Shown here one piece after another: positions 47,260 through 59,790 of a DNA stretch of 64,000 nucleotides. This DNA comes from Tetrastigma voinierianum (lineage: Eukaryota > Streptophyta > Magnoliopsida > Vitales > Vitaceae). Position numbers and translations under genes: made by a program. Every line of letters begins with the position of its first letter. The first letter of the stretch is position 1. The notes beneath the pieces are model-generated. The model was given only the letters and a program-made list of their open reading frames with translations, had not been told where the DNA came from and did no database searches. Where the stretch lies: the NCBI GenBank assembly GCA_016808115.1, contig JAEQBH010000731.1:1302001-1366000 (forward strand), written 5' to 3'.

Positions 47260-48661
47260 TGCTTCGTCTAGTCATTATGCTGGTTATTCCCAAAGCGTGG
47301 AACAGGTCATCTTATTATACTACTTTGGAAGTCCACAGGTCATTTCCACAGGGAGTGGTTTTCCTAGGTGATCCTTTGTGAGTATTCTCCAAAGAATGTG
47401 CGGTCAAAAGTAAAATCTGGGGGTAGTGATTGATTGATTGGGTAATAGACTAAGTTAACTATTATAAAGCAGAAGGGTGAATGATAGGGTTCTTAGGTTT
47501 CCACTCACTGCCGATCAAGTAATTCCCACCTCTTATTCACAATCTCATCTAGGAGCCATTGATGAATGGTCTTCGACGAAGGAAGGATGTTACATTAAAA
47601 GCTCTTTTAAACCGAAGAATGATCGAGCAATGATAAACACTTGTTCAAACAATTTGCTTGGACTCTTAGCTTGCATTTGCGATCAAGTACAACGTGTACC
47701 GAGGGTCTCTCGTTCACACGTTGTCAAGAAGATGCCAAACTAAGGTTTTATAAGATTTTCTACGAGTCTTGTATCATACAATCAGTTGAAGTACAAAAGA
47801 GGAATTGAGGTTATTACCTTGATGGCGGTGAGTTCCACCATTAGACCCCATCATGGGGTTTAGGCGATCATTGAAAATAGAAATCGATTCATATTTGATA
47901 AGAAACTATTCATAAAGAGACTTGAAATAAAACTTCCAAATGTGAATTAGAATTCAAAGCACAAAATCTTTTAGTAGAAAATGCGAGTGTGTAGACAATT
48001 GAAAGATTACACGTATCAAAATCGAATCGAGAAAAACTAATTACTACTGCTACTCTATAATTTAGCAAAAATATAGAGAAAAACACTCTCCCAGCTATGA
48101 AACCAAAACCCTAGGATCAAAAGCGCTCCTCTCCACCCTTTCTTTGGCTTAAGCACCTTCTCCTTCATCATCTCGAAGTGGTGGTCGAAAGACAAGCGTG
48201 CCCTTGCACCGAAGTTGGAATTCTGCTCAAATCCCACAAAAATTACATGTTGTTTTGGTACGATGAAATTGTGAAGATATCGTTGCAGGCCCTTGGTGAT
48301 TTTCGCTTTGGGATGCAGGTGCCGATTTGCTTGATGGGGTACCAATGGAAACTTGGTGATTTTACGCTTTGGGGGAATGCAAATCTTAGGTTTGCGAATG
48401 GGCTCATGCCACCTCTAATTGTTCCCTCACACAGTAACACTTCCTAGGGACTTCTCAATAGCGGCTGCCATCAACCGCGATGATCTCGTGGCTCTCTGGA
48501 CACGAACCCCTATAAAAAGTGTGCACGGAACTCAAAAAACCTGCATAAGTACAAAAACACGAAAACGATCAAAGGCACCTATTCTTATACAAAATGAGAG
48601 CAAAATATGAGCTGAAGGTACTAAAATATGATATAAATATTTCCATTTTATGTATTCAACA
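47260..48661 (-). repeat. 3' LTR of the minus-strand Athila-like element
   Basis: Minus-strand start TGTTGAATACAT at 48661. It repeats 61583-62974, including cattgatgaatggtcttcg, the gcgagtgtg segment and two copies of ttggtgatttt-type phrases. The left border at 47260 is approximate by a few bases. Confidence 0.85.
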
Positions 48662-48674
48662 CACCCCCCAACCT
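48662..48674 (-). promoter_or_regulatory. Polypurine tract before the Athila 3' LTR
   Basis: On the minus strand ggttggggggtg directly precedes the LTR start. It is preceded in turn by gggactagcaagatg, the same phrase as before the LTR at 9540. Confidence 0.8.
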
Positions 48675-49480
48675 ACATCTTGCTAGTCCCTAGCAAGATT
48701 TGAATGTCTTTACCTGCTTGATTATGAAGTTCGATAAAATGCGCTGAGCCTTGATCGGAGTAGTGCAAGTTTCCCATCGGAAAAATTGAGCATAGTGCTT
48801 TAACCTGACAAAGTATGCAACCGTCTGAACTCAAATGAAACCATGGTCTCAAAGTAATGGACATAATAACAGAAACTATTAAGCAGAGATATTCATATAG
48901 GGGACCATGGAATTGAAAATACGAGAATTGCGATAAGATTATAAGCGAAATGAACTATAATATCAAAGCGAACCAATTTAACATCACCAAGCAACTAGTA
49001 TGCATAAAAGTCAAAGAGGAACAACCAACATAACTAAAATCAAAAAGGTCTTTCAGGCTTGTAACGACCATGGGCTACACAAATAGGGCTTATATGAACA
49101 AAATGGGTGTTGGCATGATGTGGTTGAGGTCTCTACCCAATTGCCAACACCACCCTATTCTAACCCATCATGCTACTACTCTACATCCTCCCCACCATCT
49201 GTCGAAGAGAATGCGTCCTCATCAACACGATCGTCGGCTCGCCGGAATCCCCTTCGAGTCGGAGAGGAGCATCTCCCCTTTGCGAGTTCTCTCGATAGAT
49301 GTGACTCTCGAGCCTAGAGGCACAGTGGTCGATTGTTTGCTTCCCCCAATATGCGCCAGACAGCCCTTGATTCGGCGCTGCACTCCGCTCAAGGGGTTGT
49401 GCTCATCAACCATGAGGCGTGTGAAGAAGCCCCGGATATAGCGAAGGAGAAGCGTGAAAGGCGAGGTCTTGTGGATGCGG
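48675..49480 (-). other. 3' untranslated segment of the Athila-like element
   Basis: No domain is recognised. 49070-49440 has open segments on both strands that look like low-complexity leftovers of the env-like ORF tail. Confidence 0.35.
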
Positions 49481-50380
49481 CTCGGCTCTTAGCTTGTTTG
49501 GTTTGTGATGGGCTGACTTAGGAAGAATTCGTTTTTCCCAACTAATCCCTTATCGGCCACTAGATTTGTAACTAGAGTCGGGAATGGGATATGCCTGTTT
49601 TCGGTCGGGGACTGCCGAAAATCCCGCATAACACACCATACAACCAAGGCATAATCAATGATCTTCCCAGTCATCACCTCATACAAAAACTATATTTCTT
49701 CCTTGCTTGGCAATTTCTCTTTTCCCTTCGGTCCGATCATATTGTGAATAATTTTGTTCATTAAAGCATATTCAGGCTTGAGCTTCCACAGAACGAACTC
49801 CTTGCACATAAAACCTCCATAACCTTAGGAGTAGTGCGCATCAACAAACAACCTGGCATCGAACTCAGTAATGGCCCTGAGAGGGTAAGGTCGGTCATGT
49901 GGGGCCAGGCGAACATAATGCAACGAGTGAGCTATCGAATCAGGGCTGACCTTTAACTGTTTGCCCATAACAGTGGTCTCTAGAAGGGTATCTACATGCT
50001 GATTTTCTCTCAAATTGGAATAAAATTCCCGGACCAAGGTCGGTAGATACCCTTGTGCTTGACCTGAACAAATTGCAAGTGCGCTCTTTGAATAACATGC
50101 GATAGGATGGGTGAACAAGAATGTGTCCACTTTCACACCCCACTTTGCAATTGATTGGGCCCACTTTTCCCGTTCCGATTCAGAAGACTCAGCAAACATG
50201 GCTTCAATCTTCTCATCTTCACTCTCCGATGCCTCCTCGCTCCGAATGAAGAATCGCCGATTTTCCCCTTCCTTTCTTTATAGTGCGAGGAATCGCTTCA
50301 GTTATTTCCTGACGCGCTCCATAGAAGAGCTAAGGCCTTTCCACTTACAGTGTTTTCGATCTTGCCCATAGATATGGCTG
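49481..50380 (-). pseudogene. Athila env-like / ORF3 protein
   Basis: The best frame, 50199-49825 (124 codons), contains WGVKVDTFLFTHPIACYSK, LVREFYSNLREN and VMGKQLKVSPDSIAHSLHYV. After a frameshift, the family MNKIIHN region lies near 49770-49750 and an FLYEVMTGKIIDYALVVWCV block near 49690-49630, followed by a further open stretch to 49489. The block is the domain usually named putative plant transposon protein. Its position after pol is that of the Athila env-like gene. No clear signal peptide is seen. It parallels 7718-8490 of the other Athila. Confidence 0.65.
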
Positions 50381-52080
50381 AATAGAAAATGTAAACATAA
50401 GCCCAAACACACCAGGCTTGATATCAATAGCCCATCTCTACCAGTATCGGGCTTATCTTATTTAGTTCAGTCAAAAACTTCCTCCCAGTATATCAGTGAA
50501 TGATGCTACTAAGCCACGAACATAACACCTGACGAAGCCACCCAAAAGAATCCATGTGGAACAATGAAATACCACGAAAAAGGTACTCCCCAAAGAAATG
50601 AAGGAAACACCACAGTGAACAGACAAGCGAGAAGATGGGATCGGAAAAATGGAAACAGCGGGGTGTGATCTCGGGTTTGCTGGTAGCCAAGGCAAAAATG
50701 GTCTAGGGTTTATCTTATATGGTGAAGGGGGGGTAGGAACATGGAAGGGTTTCAAAATTGGGTAGAAAAAGCCTAAATTGACTGCACTGCCCGGCGGTGC
50801 AGTGCCTATAGTGTGGTACCGGTGCAAAGGCCAACGCCTCTTTTGCATGAGTGGTACCGGTACCGGTAAAATTAATCTGGGTACCCTTTGTCCATTTTTT
50901 TCTCTTTATTTTTATTTTTATTTTTTTTTTTTTGTTGTAAATTTGGAATAACAGTGCTGATATGTATACACCCTTTTCAAATACCCTCCGTCTCGGATTC
51001 CACTGGATGCTCATTTCTTTCCCTGTTCATAACACACCCAACCTGACTTGTGTTTGCGAACTTAGAAAAGTGGTACCTCTCTTGACACTACAACTATAGC
51101 TTACCTTGGGGTTCACTGTACTTCTCTTGATCAAGATTCCTAAGGTTCGAACTGAATTGGCAACTCAAGGCTCAAGATGGTTGCAAAGGGGTAATTCAAA
51201 ACGATTTCAAAATGTAACAAGAATAATGGCCTCAAATCATCTTCCAATTATGCATGGGTGTTCCTCAGAGAATATGATACATACAGTTAACAAGGAATAC
51301 TAAATCAAAGCACATGCTTAAACAATAGCAGGCAAAACATGAGCTTGAGGTAGAAAATCAACGGCTTGTGTAGTTACTAGAATAGAATACGGGGTGATAA
51401 GGTCCAAAATATGAACACAAAAAAAATTTTGTGCATGCTTGTTATTGTGTAGATACATTGAGACTACGTGGAGTGCATACATGAGGTCATGCGGCTGCAT
51501 AAATCACAAGTCAAGTACTATACCCAAAAGAGCCACAAATCGAAAACTTTGCCATGCGCTTAACATGTAACATGTAGTCCCACCCCCACTACAGAAGTAA
51601 GCATTGTCCTCAATGCAATAGGACACCCCCAAAAGAAGAAGCAAGGAACCAGAAGAAGTGTAAATTTTTTATTTTTTTATTTTTGGTTATTTGAAAATAA
51701 AAGTAGACTAAATAAAGAAAGAAAACAGGAAGAAATGCAAGAAAGAAAACAAAGACTATATACAACAAGGTAGGATAGAAGTACTCTACGAAGGAGCATG
51801 CAGTGGCGGATCTACAGGTTCCTCCTACTCTCTAACGATTAAAGTTCTGAAATGGCTTTAAGTGTTGGCTGCATTGACTTTAAAGGATCCCGTTTTAGGA
51901 TTCTCAATTTCAGCACACCGTATGGGTAAACTTCTGGCAATGACGAAGCGGGCAGTCCACTAGAAGCGAATTTTCTGAAACATGTAAGCAGGCTGGCACA
52001 ACAATACTTTGAGTGAGGTTCAAAGTCTTCCGAACAGGATCTTTATCGCCTGAGCGACTTGACTCTGTGATCAGAACTCT
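50381..52080 (-). other. Spacer between integrase and env-like ORF
   Basis: No domain is seen. It includes an A/T-rich tract with long T runs at 50905-50934 and two ACCGGT-containing sites at about 50817-50826 and 50851-50868. By analogy with 6200-7717 it may hold an intron used to express the env-like ORF. Confidence 0.4.
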
Positions 52081-53077
52081 CGTATGATTCACGTCTCAAT
52101 TCATCAAGCTCGTTCATACATGCGAGCGCTCAAATCAAAATTAAGAGTTTTAATAGCCCAATATGCCCTATGTTCCATTTCTACTGGCAGATGACAGGCC
52201 TTGCCATAAACAAGCCAATAGGGAGACATACCAAGAATGGTCTTAAAAGCAGTACGGTAAGCCCAAAGAGCATCGGTAAGGCGAAGAGACCAATCCTTGC
52301 GATTTAGGGCTACTGTTTTTTCCAAAATATGTTTGATCTCTCTATTGGCTAATTCGGCTTGACCATTGGTTTGTGGGTGGTATGCGTAAGCTTTTGTGTG
52401 TGACTACATTGCTTTTCAGCAAATTCTCAAGATCATTACAAAAATGGAGCCCGCCCATCACTAGTGTGCGCGAGGCATTCCAAAGCGAGAAAATATGTGT
52501 TCTTTTACAAATTTCAAAACAACCTTGTGGTCATTAGTTCTTGTTGGAATGGCCTCCACCCACTTTGACACATAATCAACTGCTAACAAAATGCAAAGGT
52601 GCCCACAAGAAGGGGGAAAAAGCCCCATGAAGTCTAAACCCCAGCAATCGAAATTTTCAATGATTAAAATAGGAGTCAGAGGCATCATGTTCCTTCTTGT
52701 AACCCCTCACAGTGTTGTAGAACCGCAGATTTCTGAATTCAAAAGCGATCTTTAAGCGTGGAGCCGGTAGAAGCCCGACTGCGAATTTTGTCGCAGTTTT
52801 TCCTTGCAGAGAAATGCCCTCCACAAGCTTCCGAATGGAAAAAGGTGAGCACCCCAATTTGATTGTCATTGGGTACACACCTTCTCATCAGTAGATGCGG
52901 GCGGTATTTAAACAAATATAGTCATGCATAATATTCCTTAATGTTAGCCAAAAATTTCCTTTTTTGTTGAGAGGAGGTCCATTGGGGTGGAATTTGACTA
53001 GTCACCCAGGATAATTTACTATGTCGCCATGGGCGTGAGCAGAGCAAGGCGCTCATCGGGCTGTCGCCTATGGGCGG
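52081..53077 (-). pseudogene. Athila-like integrase
   Basis: From right to left: a PDERLALLTPM and D-I-V-N-Y junction to RNase H (53060-53005), then a decayed zinc-finger zone around 52860-52700. A core with GLDFMGLFPP (first catalytic Asp) and VDYVSKWVEAIPTRTNDHKV lies at about 52640-52530, and the second Asp is displaced by a frameshift near 52465. LTDALWAYRTAFKTILGMSP and LPVEMEHRAYWAIKTLNFD lie at 52290-52140. Frameshifts occur near 52460 and 52330. Confidence 0.9.
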
Positions 53078-56000
53078 TGTCACACCAGTTCCGGTCAGCC
53101 GAATGGCGGATCCGAATCGGTTCAGGGCGTGAGACTATAAACTGGGACTCTTTACCTGTTTTTTTTTTTTTTCTCAAAGCTGAACTTGTACCTGTGGGTA
53201 TACAAACAATTTCTGTAATAACAAAAATCATTTACATATACAAAAGAACTACCACCGGAGTGGTGTCCATCAAAATCTATATACATATCTTTGAGTCTCA
53301 TTTACATATATACAAAATTTGTGCTTTTACATTTACAAATAAGAGCGCGAGGACATCTTGTGATGAACCTACTAGTGTCGGCCAGAATTGTATGCGAAGA
53401 TCGCAGATGTCCTCCTTTGTACCTACACGGATTAAAAACCCGTGCTAAACTTTACGCTTAGTGGGAAACGTATCTTATAACTTATACTGGTACACATTCA
53501 TTTATATTGAATCATAATAACCATATAACAGTAACAGATATCATAATCTTCATGAATTCATATAACACATTTACATACATAATTTTCCTTGTAACCAACT
53601 TATGCTTGTTCATATCTCTCGTATAAGGTAATGAACTTATACTTATAGCAAACTTATACTTTACTGAGCACTTATAGCAAACTTTTATTCTTATTAGATC
53701 TCTAAGTAGGACACATATTTATACTTATCTCGGTAGGACATACTTATACTTATCTCGTAGGATGCATACTTATATAGATTTCCTCGTATGCGATACTGAG
53801 CTTATACATATACTTATACTTATCTCTCGTAGGACACATATATTGGACTTATTCTTATACTTGTCTCGGATTTATAATTATTCAGATCTCCCAAAGGACA
53901 TATATATCGAACTTATACTTATACTTGTCTCGGACTTATAATTATTCAGATCTCCCAAAGGACATCTACTTGAACCTGTCGAGGTGATACTTATCCACTT
54001 TGTATCTCTGCGTAGGAGTTCTGAACTTAGACCTTTTATTGGGAGTACGTGAGTGCTATGAACTTACAACATAACTGCAGCTTACTTTGTACTACGGTGC
54101 TTATTATCGTACCGGATCTTATACTTGTATTACAGAGCATATACTTGTCTTACAGATCTTATACTTGTATTACGAAGCTTATTCTTGTATTTCAGATCTT
54201 ATACTTGTATTACGGAACTTATGCTTGTATTTCGGATCTTATTCTTGTATTTCGGATCTTATAAGCATCATTACGAGCTTATGCTTGTATTTGAATCTTA
54301 TACTTGTGCAAGAAACTTATTCTGTATTTGGATCTTATACTTGTATTACGGAACTTATGCTTGTATTTCGGATCTTATTCTTGTATTTCGGATCTTATTC
54401 TTGTATTTCGGATCTTATACTTGTATTACAGAGCTTATACTTGTATTTCGGATCTTATACTTGTATTACGAAACTTATTCTTGTATTTCATATCTTATAC
54501 TAGTATTCCAGAACTTATTCTTGTATTTCAGATCTTATACTTGTATTCCGGAACTTATTCTTGTATTTCGGATCTTATACTTGTATTACGGATCTTATAC
54601 TTGTATTACAGAGCATATACTTGTCTTACGGAACTTATACTTGTATCATAGAGCATATACTTGTCTTACGGAACTTATACTTGTATTACAGAGCATATAC
54701 TTGTCTTACGGATCTTATACTTGTATTACGGATACGAAAGTACCCATAGGTGCCTACCGGGATTTTACTTTGACCACCAAAAATACTAGTAGGTACTCTG
54801 AGAACACATATGCTTATACGGAGGTGCGGTGGGTACTCTGCAGGAACTTATGCTTGTACGAGAGGTGCAGAAGTAGGTACTACGGAACTTATGCTTATTT
54901 AGAATTACCCGCTAGGTACATTAAGTCGAACAATGTACATTTCTTTATTCTTATTCTTATTCGATCCCTTATCATATAAGCGTTTGATTGCCTAGACTGG
55001 TATCACGGGATAGTACGACACGGCCTGATAAATTGCAGAAGGTACAATACGATGATGAGTCGGCGCACAAGCGAGGAATCTTAGAAGCACTTGCCCGAGA
55101 GAGTGTAGTGCACTAATCGAGTCACCAGGAAATTGCTAATGTCTTGAGAAGCACGATCAGAGAGTAATCGTCGCCTTAATCGGAAATGCCAAAGTACTAA
55201 TGTCTTTGAAGTATAATTCGAGTGTGTTCGCATTAATCAAAAATGCAGAAGTACTATGCGTGCACCTTACGTAACATAGGTCTTGCGTGTCATTCCATAT
55301 ACGGTCTTAGCCGAGTTCTGATTATATGTAATAATCATATATAATTTATTTTTATTCGTACAGAATAATTAGGGCATTATTAGTCACATTATGTGTTCAT
55401 GACATATTACCTTTCATGTTCATGTCCATTTTTCAGTTCGTTTTCATGTTTCATAACACCTATATACATATTGCATTTCCTATATTTTTACTGTTTCATG
55501 CATATTACATACGGCATTTCATATACTTGTACGGTATGACACCTATGTATTCACACATCATTCATGTATTCTTATTCCTCTATAAATCTACTTTACTTAG
55601 AAATTGGAATCACTCCAATTGAATCATCCAAACTCAAGTTATGGCATTTTCATGCCAAACTAGTCATTTTGCCCATATTACACTAGGGACAGTTTGAAAT
55701 ACTCATTTTTAGGGGTCTTAACTCCATACATGACACTGGGTCTTTTACTCATTTAAAGCTAAGGTGCTAAGGGTTCTTCTCCAACTGGAATCACCAAATC
55801 GGAGCACGAAACTCAAGATATGTCCTAAACAACCGGGACCACTCTATGTTCAAAACCGAACCAGAAATTGGCTTGAACATAGCCCCACTTTGAGTGAATT
55901 TCTGGGCCAAATAGAGTCGGAATTTGAGGATACCTATTTTAGGGTGTTTTGTTCTCCTTGAAGTCTAGTTTAACCAGCAACTTGAATCACTCAAATCGGA

Positions 56001-57055
56001 TAATAAATGACCTTGTTATGTCTAAAATACTAACACTAGTCCAAAACCAAGCATTGGGTACCGGTACTAGTTGATAGAACATGAATGCCAGAGTACCGCT
56101 CTGTTTGGTTCTGTACCACCTCGAAAATTTCCCAGAAAAGGGTGTGATTTTTCTCCCATTTCATATTTTGCTGCCCAAATCAACTCAATAATACGATATA
56201 CACATCAAAACCACTCCATATAAATCTTATAACACTCTATTCTACTCAAATCATCTTTCAATTCATCTTATACACTCTATTGAACTCAAACATACTTTCT
56301 ATTCATATCTTATACCAGGCCTAGGTTTTACTCAGCTAACTTCAAGAAATCCAGGGTTAGGAAAAGTTCCTATCAAAACCTAGAACAAACATGTCCATAC
56401 TTTACATAACCCTTAGAACCCAAAAACACATGTAATGGGAACTCTAAGTCCTCTCATAACAAAACCCTAGAAAAACAAAGGGATTTGTGATGATTTCCAT
56501 ACAAGAATTCATTCTAGGGTTAGGTTTCTTACAACCCAAACCATGTATCCATACTAATAGTCATAGTTCCATACCTTTTTGCTCTTCCTTTCTTCTTCTC
56601 TTCTCTTATTTTTCTCTTCCTCTTCCTCTTCTTCTCTCTTTTCCTCTTCTCTTTTCTCCTATCCGTTTGAGCTCTCCCCTTCTTGTTTTATAGACCAAAA
56701 GATATTTTGGCCTTAGTAATAAGACCATGTTTGGCCTTATGCCAATTTGCCTTCTTTCCCATTTTTTTGAGTTAAGGCCATGTTTGGCCTTTGCATTTTT
56801 AAATTATTTTCTCATTTTTGCATTTAGGTCCTTCCATTCTTTCTAATTTCTATTCCATCTTTTCTCAAATTCCATAATGGCATATAAACTTATTGATTTA
56901 TGCCTCTCATATCCTCAAGTGGTAAATGACTAATTTACCCTTTGCTCTCGTATTAATTTTCGGGTCTATCGTTTTATTTCCGAAAATTCCCATTTAACTT
57001 TTATTATACCCTAAACATGTCCGAAAACTACTAGGGTATATTTCGGGGTGTTACA
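53078..57055 (-). repeat. Type-2 gypsy solo LTR inside the Athila-like element
   Basis: Minus-strand start TGTAACACCCCGAAATATACCC at 57055 and end ...ctggtgtgaca at 53078; 3978 bases. It shares 55600-55830 almost word for word with 39925-40160. The flanks are ggcgg (53073-53077) and ggcaa (57056-57060), an imperfect duplication, and Athila pol continues on both sides. It is longer than its relatives because of the tandem arrays at 53617-54733. Confidence 0.85.
53617..54733. repeat. Minisatellite array: degenerate units, then about 31 copies of a 20-base unit
   Basis: From about 54114 to 54733 the 20-base unit ggatcttatacttgtatttc and variants repeat about 31 times with a few one-base slips. 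53617-53990 holds older, longer, less regular units (acttatacttatctcgtagg), including a near-duplicate around 53875-53970. All three + frames are open for long stretches because 20 is not a multiple of 3, so each frame gives the same 20-residue period. Confidence 0.95.
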
Positions 57056-57845
57056 GGCAAGCTATGAGAAGTGGATTCCAAAACTAACCGGGACAAGTGG
57101 TCAGCTACCACATTCTCAACTCCCTTCTTATCCTTAATAATCAAGTTAAATTCTTGGCATAGTAGGATCCACCCCACAATCAAGCGAGGCTTGGTAATCA
57201 CAGAGAGCAGAAGTACTTCAACTGCATGATCGGGTGTGAAAATGGTTAGGAGACTTCTGATAGCATGAGCTGAACTTTCTAGGAGGGCAAAGCAGAAGGT
57301 AAAAACTCTTTTTTAAAGTAGTTGTGTAATTGGCTTGAGTGGAATCTAGAGTCTTCTTTGGCATAGTAGATCACAAAAGCACTTTTTTATCTTCCTTTGT
57401 CTAAACAGCCCTATAAGCATAATCACTAGCGTCAAACATTATCTCAAAAGGGAGGTCCCAATTAGGAGATCGCATGATTGGAGGAGACACTAACATAGTT
57501 TTGAGTTTATCAAAGGCGTCCTCGCAAGCTTTGAGACCATGCGGGACGTCAGCAGCTTGGAAACAAATTGCATAAGGGACGGGCTATAACTTGAAATCTT
57601 TATGAATCTCCTATAGAATCCGGCATGTCTAAGCGACCTTATGTCTCTAACACACATAGGGGTAGGTAAGTTGGAATTAACTCGACCTTGGCAGCGCGTC
57701 GCCCTCACGATTCCTTTTTTTCGATACTATGTGGCCTAAGACAATCCCTTGTGTCACCATGGTGACACTTTTCCCAATTAACAAGGTTCTTCTCGACATC
57801 TCTCCAATACCTTACGTAGATTCTCGAGCATCCCTCATATGAGTC
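57056..57845 (-). pseudogene. Athila-like RNase H and RT thumb
   Basis: From right to left: FRRFIKI-like segment near 57600, FDASDYA near 57440-57420 (family CDASDYAVGAV), QANYTTTLKK near 57345-57320, then EFNLIIKDKKGVENVVADHL near 57158-57100. The cut by the solo LTR falls just after SRLVLESTSHSL. Several frameshifts are present. Confidence 0.85.
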
Positions 57846-58700
57846 TCAGCGAGAAGTCATCCATGAAAATTTCAAAATGAGTTCTATCCTTATGCTCCAG
57901 CGAAAATCCATCATGCACCGCTGGAAGGTTCCTGGTTCATTACATAATCCAAAGGGCATTTTCCTAAAGGCAAATGTACCAAAAGGACAAGTGAACGTGG
58001 TTTTCTCTTGGTCTTCTAAAGCTATCTCAATTTGATTGTACCCCAAGTACCCATCAAGAAAACAATAGAATTCATGCCCTGCAACTCTCTCCAACATTTG
58101 ATCGACAAAAGGTAAAGGGAAGTGATCTTTCCTAGTGCCCTCATTGAGTTTCCTATAATCAATGCTACCCTCCAACTTTGACGTGACCACAGTGGGAATG
58201 CTTCATTGTTTTCATTTTGCTACCATTGACTCCGGATATCCCCAGGGACTACGAGTTGGTGACCCACTTGCTATGCAATGGGGTAAATAACACCGTCGAT
58301 GGTTTAGAACCTCTTTCTTGACCACTTCTTTCATGATTGGGTTTAGTCATCGCTGTGGTTGTCTAGAGAGTTTAACATCCTCTTCCAAATGAATCCTGTG
58401 TGTGCAGATCAAGGGGCTAATTCCCTTGATATCTGCAATTGTCCATCCTATGGCGGTTTTATGGGTTCTCAATATCTCAAAAAGCTTATTTTCTTGATCT
58501 GACTCTAAAGAGGAAGATATGATTACCGGGAAAGTTTCTTCCACCCCTAAGAATGCATATTTGAGATGTGATGGTAAGGGTTTCAACTCAAGTTTAGGTG
58601 GTCTCTCTTCCGAAGGTAACACCTTATCCTCAATTGGTGGTAGTGTTTCCAGAATTTGGGGTGCCCACCCATTTAGCTTACAATACCTCACTGTGTTCAA
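57846..58700 (-). pseudogene. Athila-like reverse transcriptase
   Basis: 58700-58347 is the pre-RT segment (LPSHLKYAFLG, TAIGWTIADIKGISPLICTH). After a break, 58190-57846 gives IDYRKLNEGTRKDHFPLPFV, GHEFYCFLDGYLGYNQIEI (first palm Asp) and TFTCPFGTFAFRKMPFGLCN. The M-D-D motif follows in another frame (about 57870-57855). This segment is open for 114 codons. Confidence 0.9.
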
Positions 58701-59473
58701 TTATGGAGTGTAGAAACTCCGACTCAGATGTGGTCACCTCCTCAACCCAACTCGGGCTTACTAGACAAGACATGAGAGGATCATCGTATGAGACATGATC
58801 TACATATTTCTGCACCATAGAGTCTATCATATTTGCCTCACAAATGTCCTTCTCATCCCCCATTTCCTTGATAACATTAAAGATGTTCAAATTAACGGTC
58901 ATGTTACTAAATGATAATGTCATTAGTCCTCCCCTACAATGTATAATGGCATTAGCAGTGGCGAGAAATATTTTGAGAATCAGGGTGAGTTCCTTGTTAC
59001 ATAGGTTGGTGTCAAGCACAACAAAATCCACGGGAAAGTAGAACTTGTCCACTTTAGCCAATACATCCCTTCGCACTATCCCTCTGGGAATCTTCACACT
59101 ACGAGTCGACTAATTGGAGGTGATATTGGTTGGTTCTAATTCTCTAATACTAGCTTCGACATAGGCAGGAGTAAAGCGACAAGTTAACACTTACCCCTAA
59201 ATCCACTAGAGCATGTCCTAACTTTGAATTCCCTACAACTATGGAAATAGTAGGGCTTCCTGGGTCTTTGTATTTTGAGGGCAAATTGTTTCGGATCAAT
59301 GAGGTGGATTGCTCAGTCATAAATGCCTCCTTGTTGACACTTAGTTTTCTTTTCACAGTGCACAAATCTTTCAGAAACTTAGCATATGACGGAATCTGCT
59401 TAATGGCATCTAATAAAGGAATGTTCAACTTCACCTGTTTGAACAACTCATAAATTTCAGAATGATTGTTCAC
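58678..59473 (-). pseudogene. Athila-like protease and linker
   Basis: 59473-59150 reads IPSYAKFLKDLCTVKRKL, DPGSPTISIVVGNSKLGHAL and the active-site-like VDLGVSVNL (family D-L-G-A-S). A frameshift leads to 59097-58678, with KIPRGIVRRDVLAKVDKFYF and PVDFVVLD. The protease would process Gag-Pol; the Gly-Ala to Gly-Val change at the site may weaken it. Confidence 0.85.
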
Positions 59474-59790
59474 TTTCTTTGGGAGCCTTGTGACCTATGA
59501 GGGTATGGAGCAGGAGGGACATGGGAAGCCTTGTCTTTTTCTGGCTCACCATCAAGAACATTTGCCCTAGGAACATGAGGCTTGTCCGACACCTCATCAT
59601 CTCCGACTGGTTCATTTTGAAACTCTTGCATCGGTTCCTTGGGCTGAATGGTCTTGTCAATTACCTTACCACTTCGAAGAGTGGTGACAGCCTTGCAATG
59701 TTCGAAGGTGCCATCACTTGGACCTGAAACTCCAACACTATTTTGACCTTGGGGGTTTTGGATGGTTTGAGAAGGGAGTTTCCCTTTTTC

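Noticed and set aside
50715..51014. Open frame with Lys-rich segment as a small gene
   Set aside because: It spans the T-rich spacer of the Athila element; the Lys run is a translated A-rich tract.
54114..54733. CRISPR-like array
   Set aside because: Units are directly adjacent with no unique spacers, and the host is a plant; it is a minisatellite.
54125..54979. 284-codon open frame as a repetitive membrane protein gene
   Set aside because: It is a by-product of the 20-base minisatellite, open in all frames, inside a solo LTR; no homologous domain or gene context.
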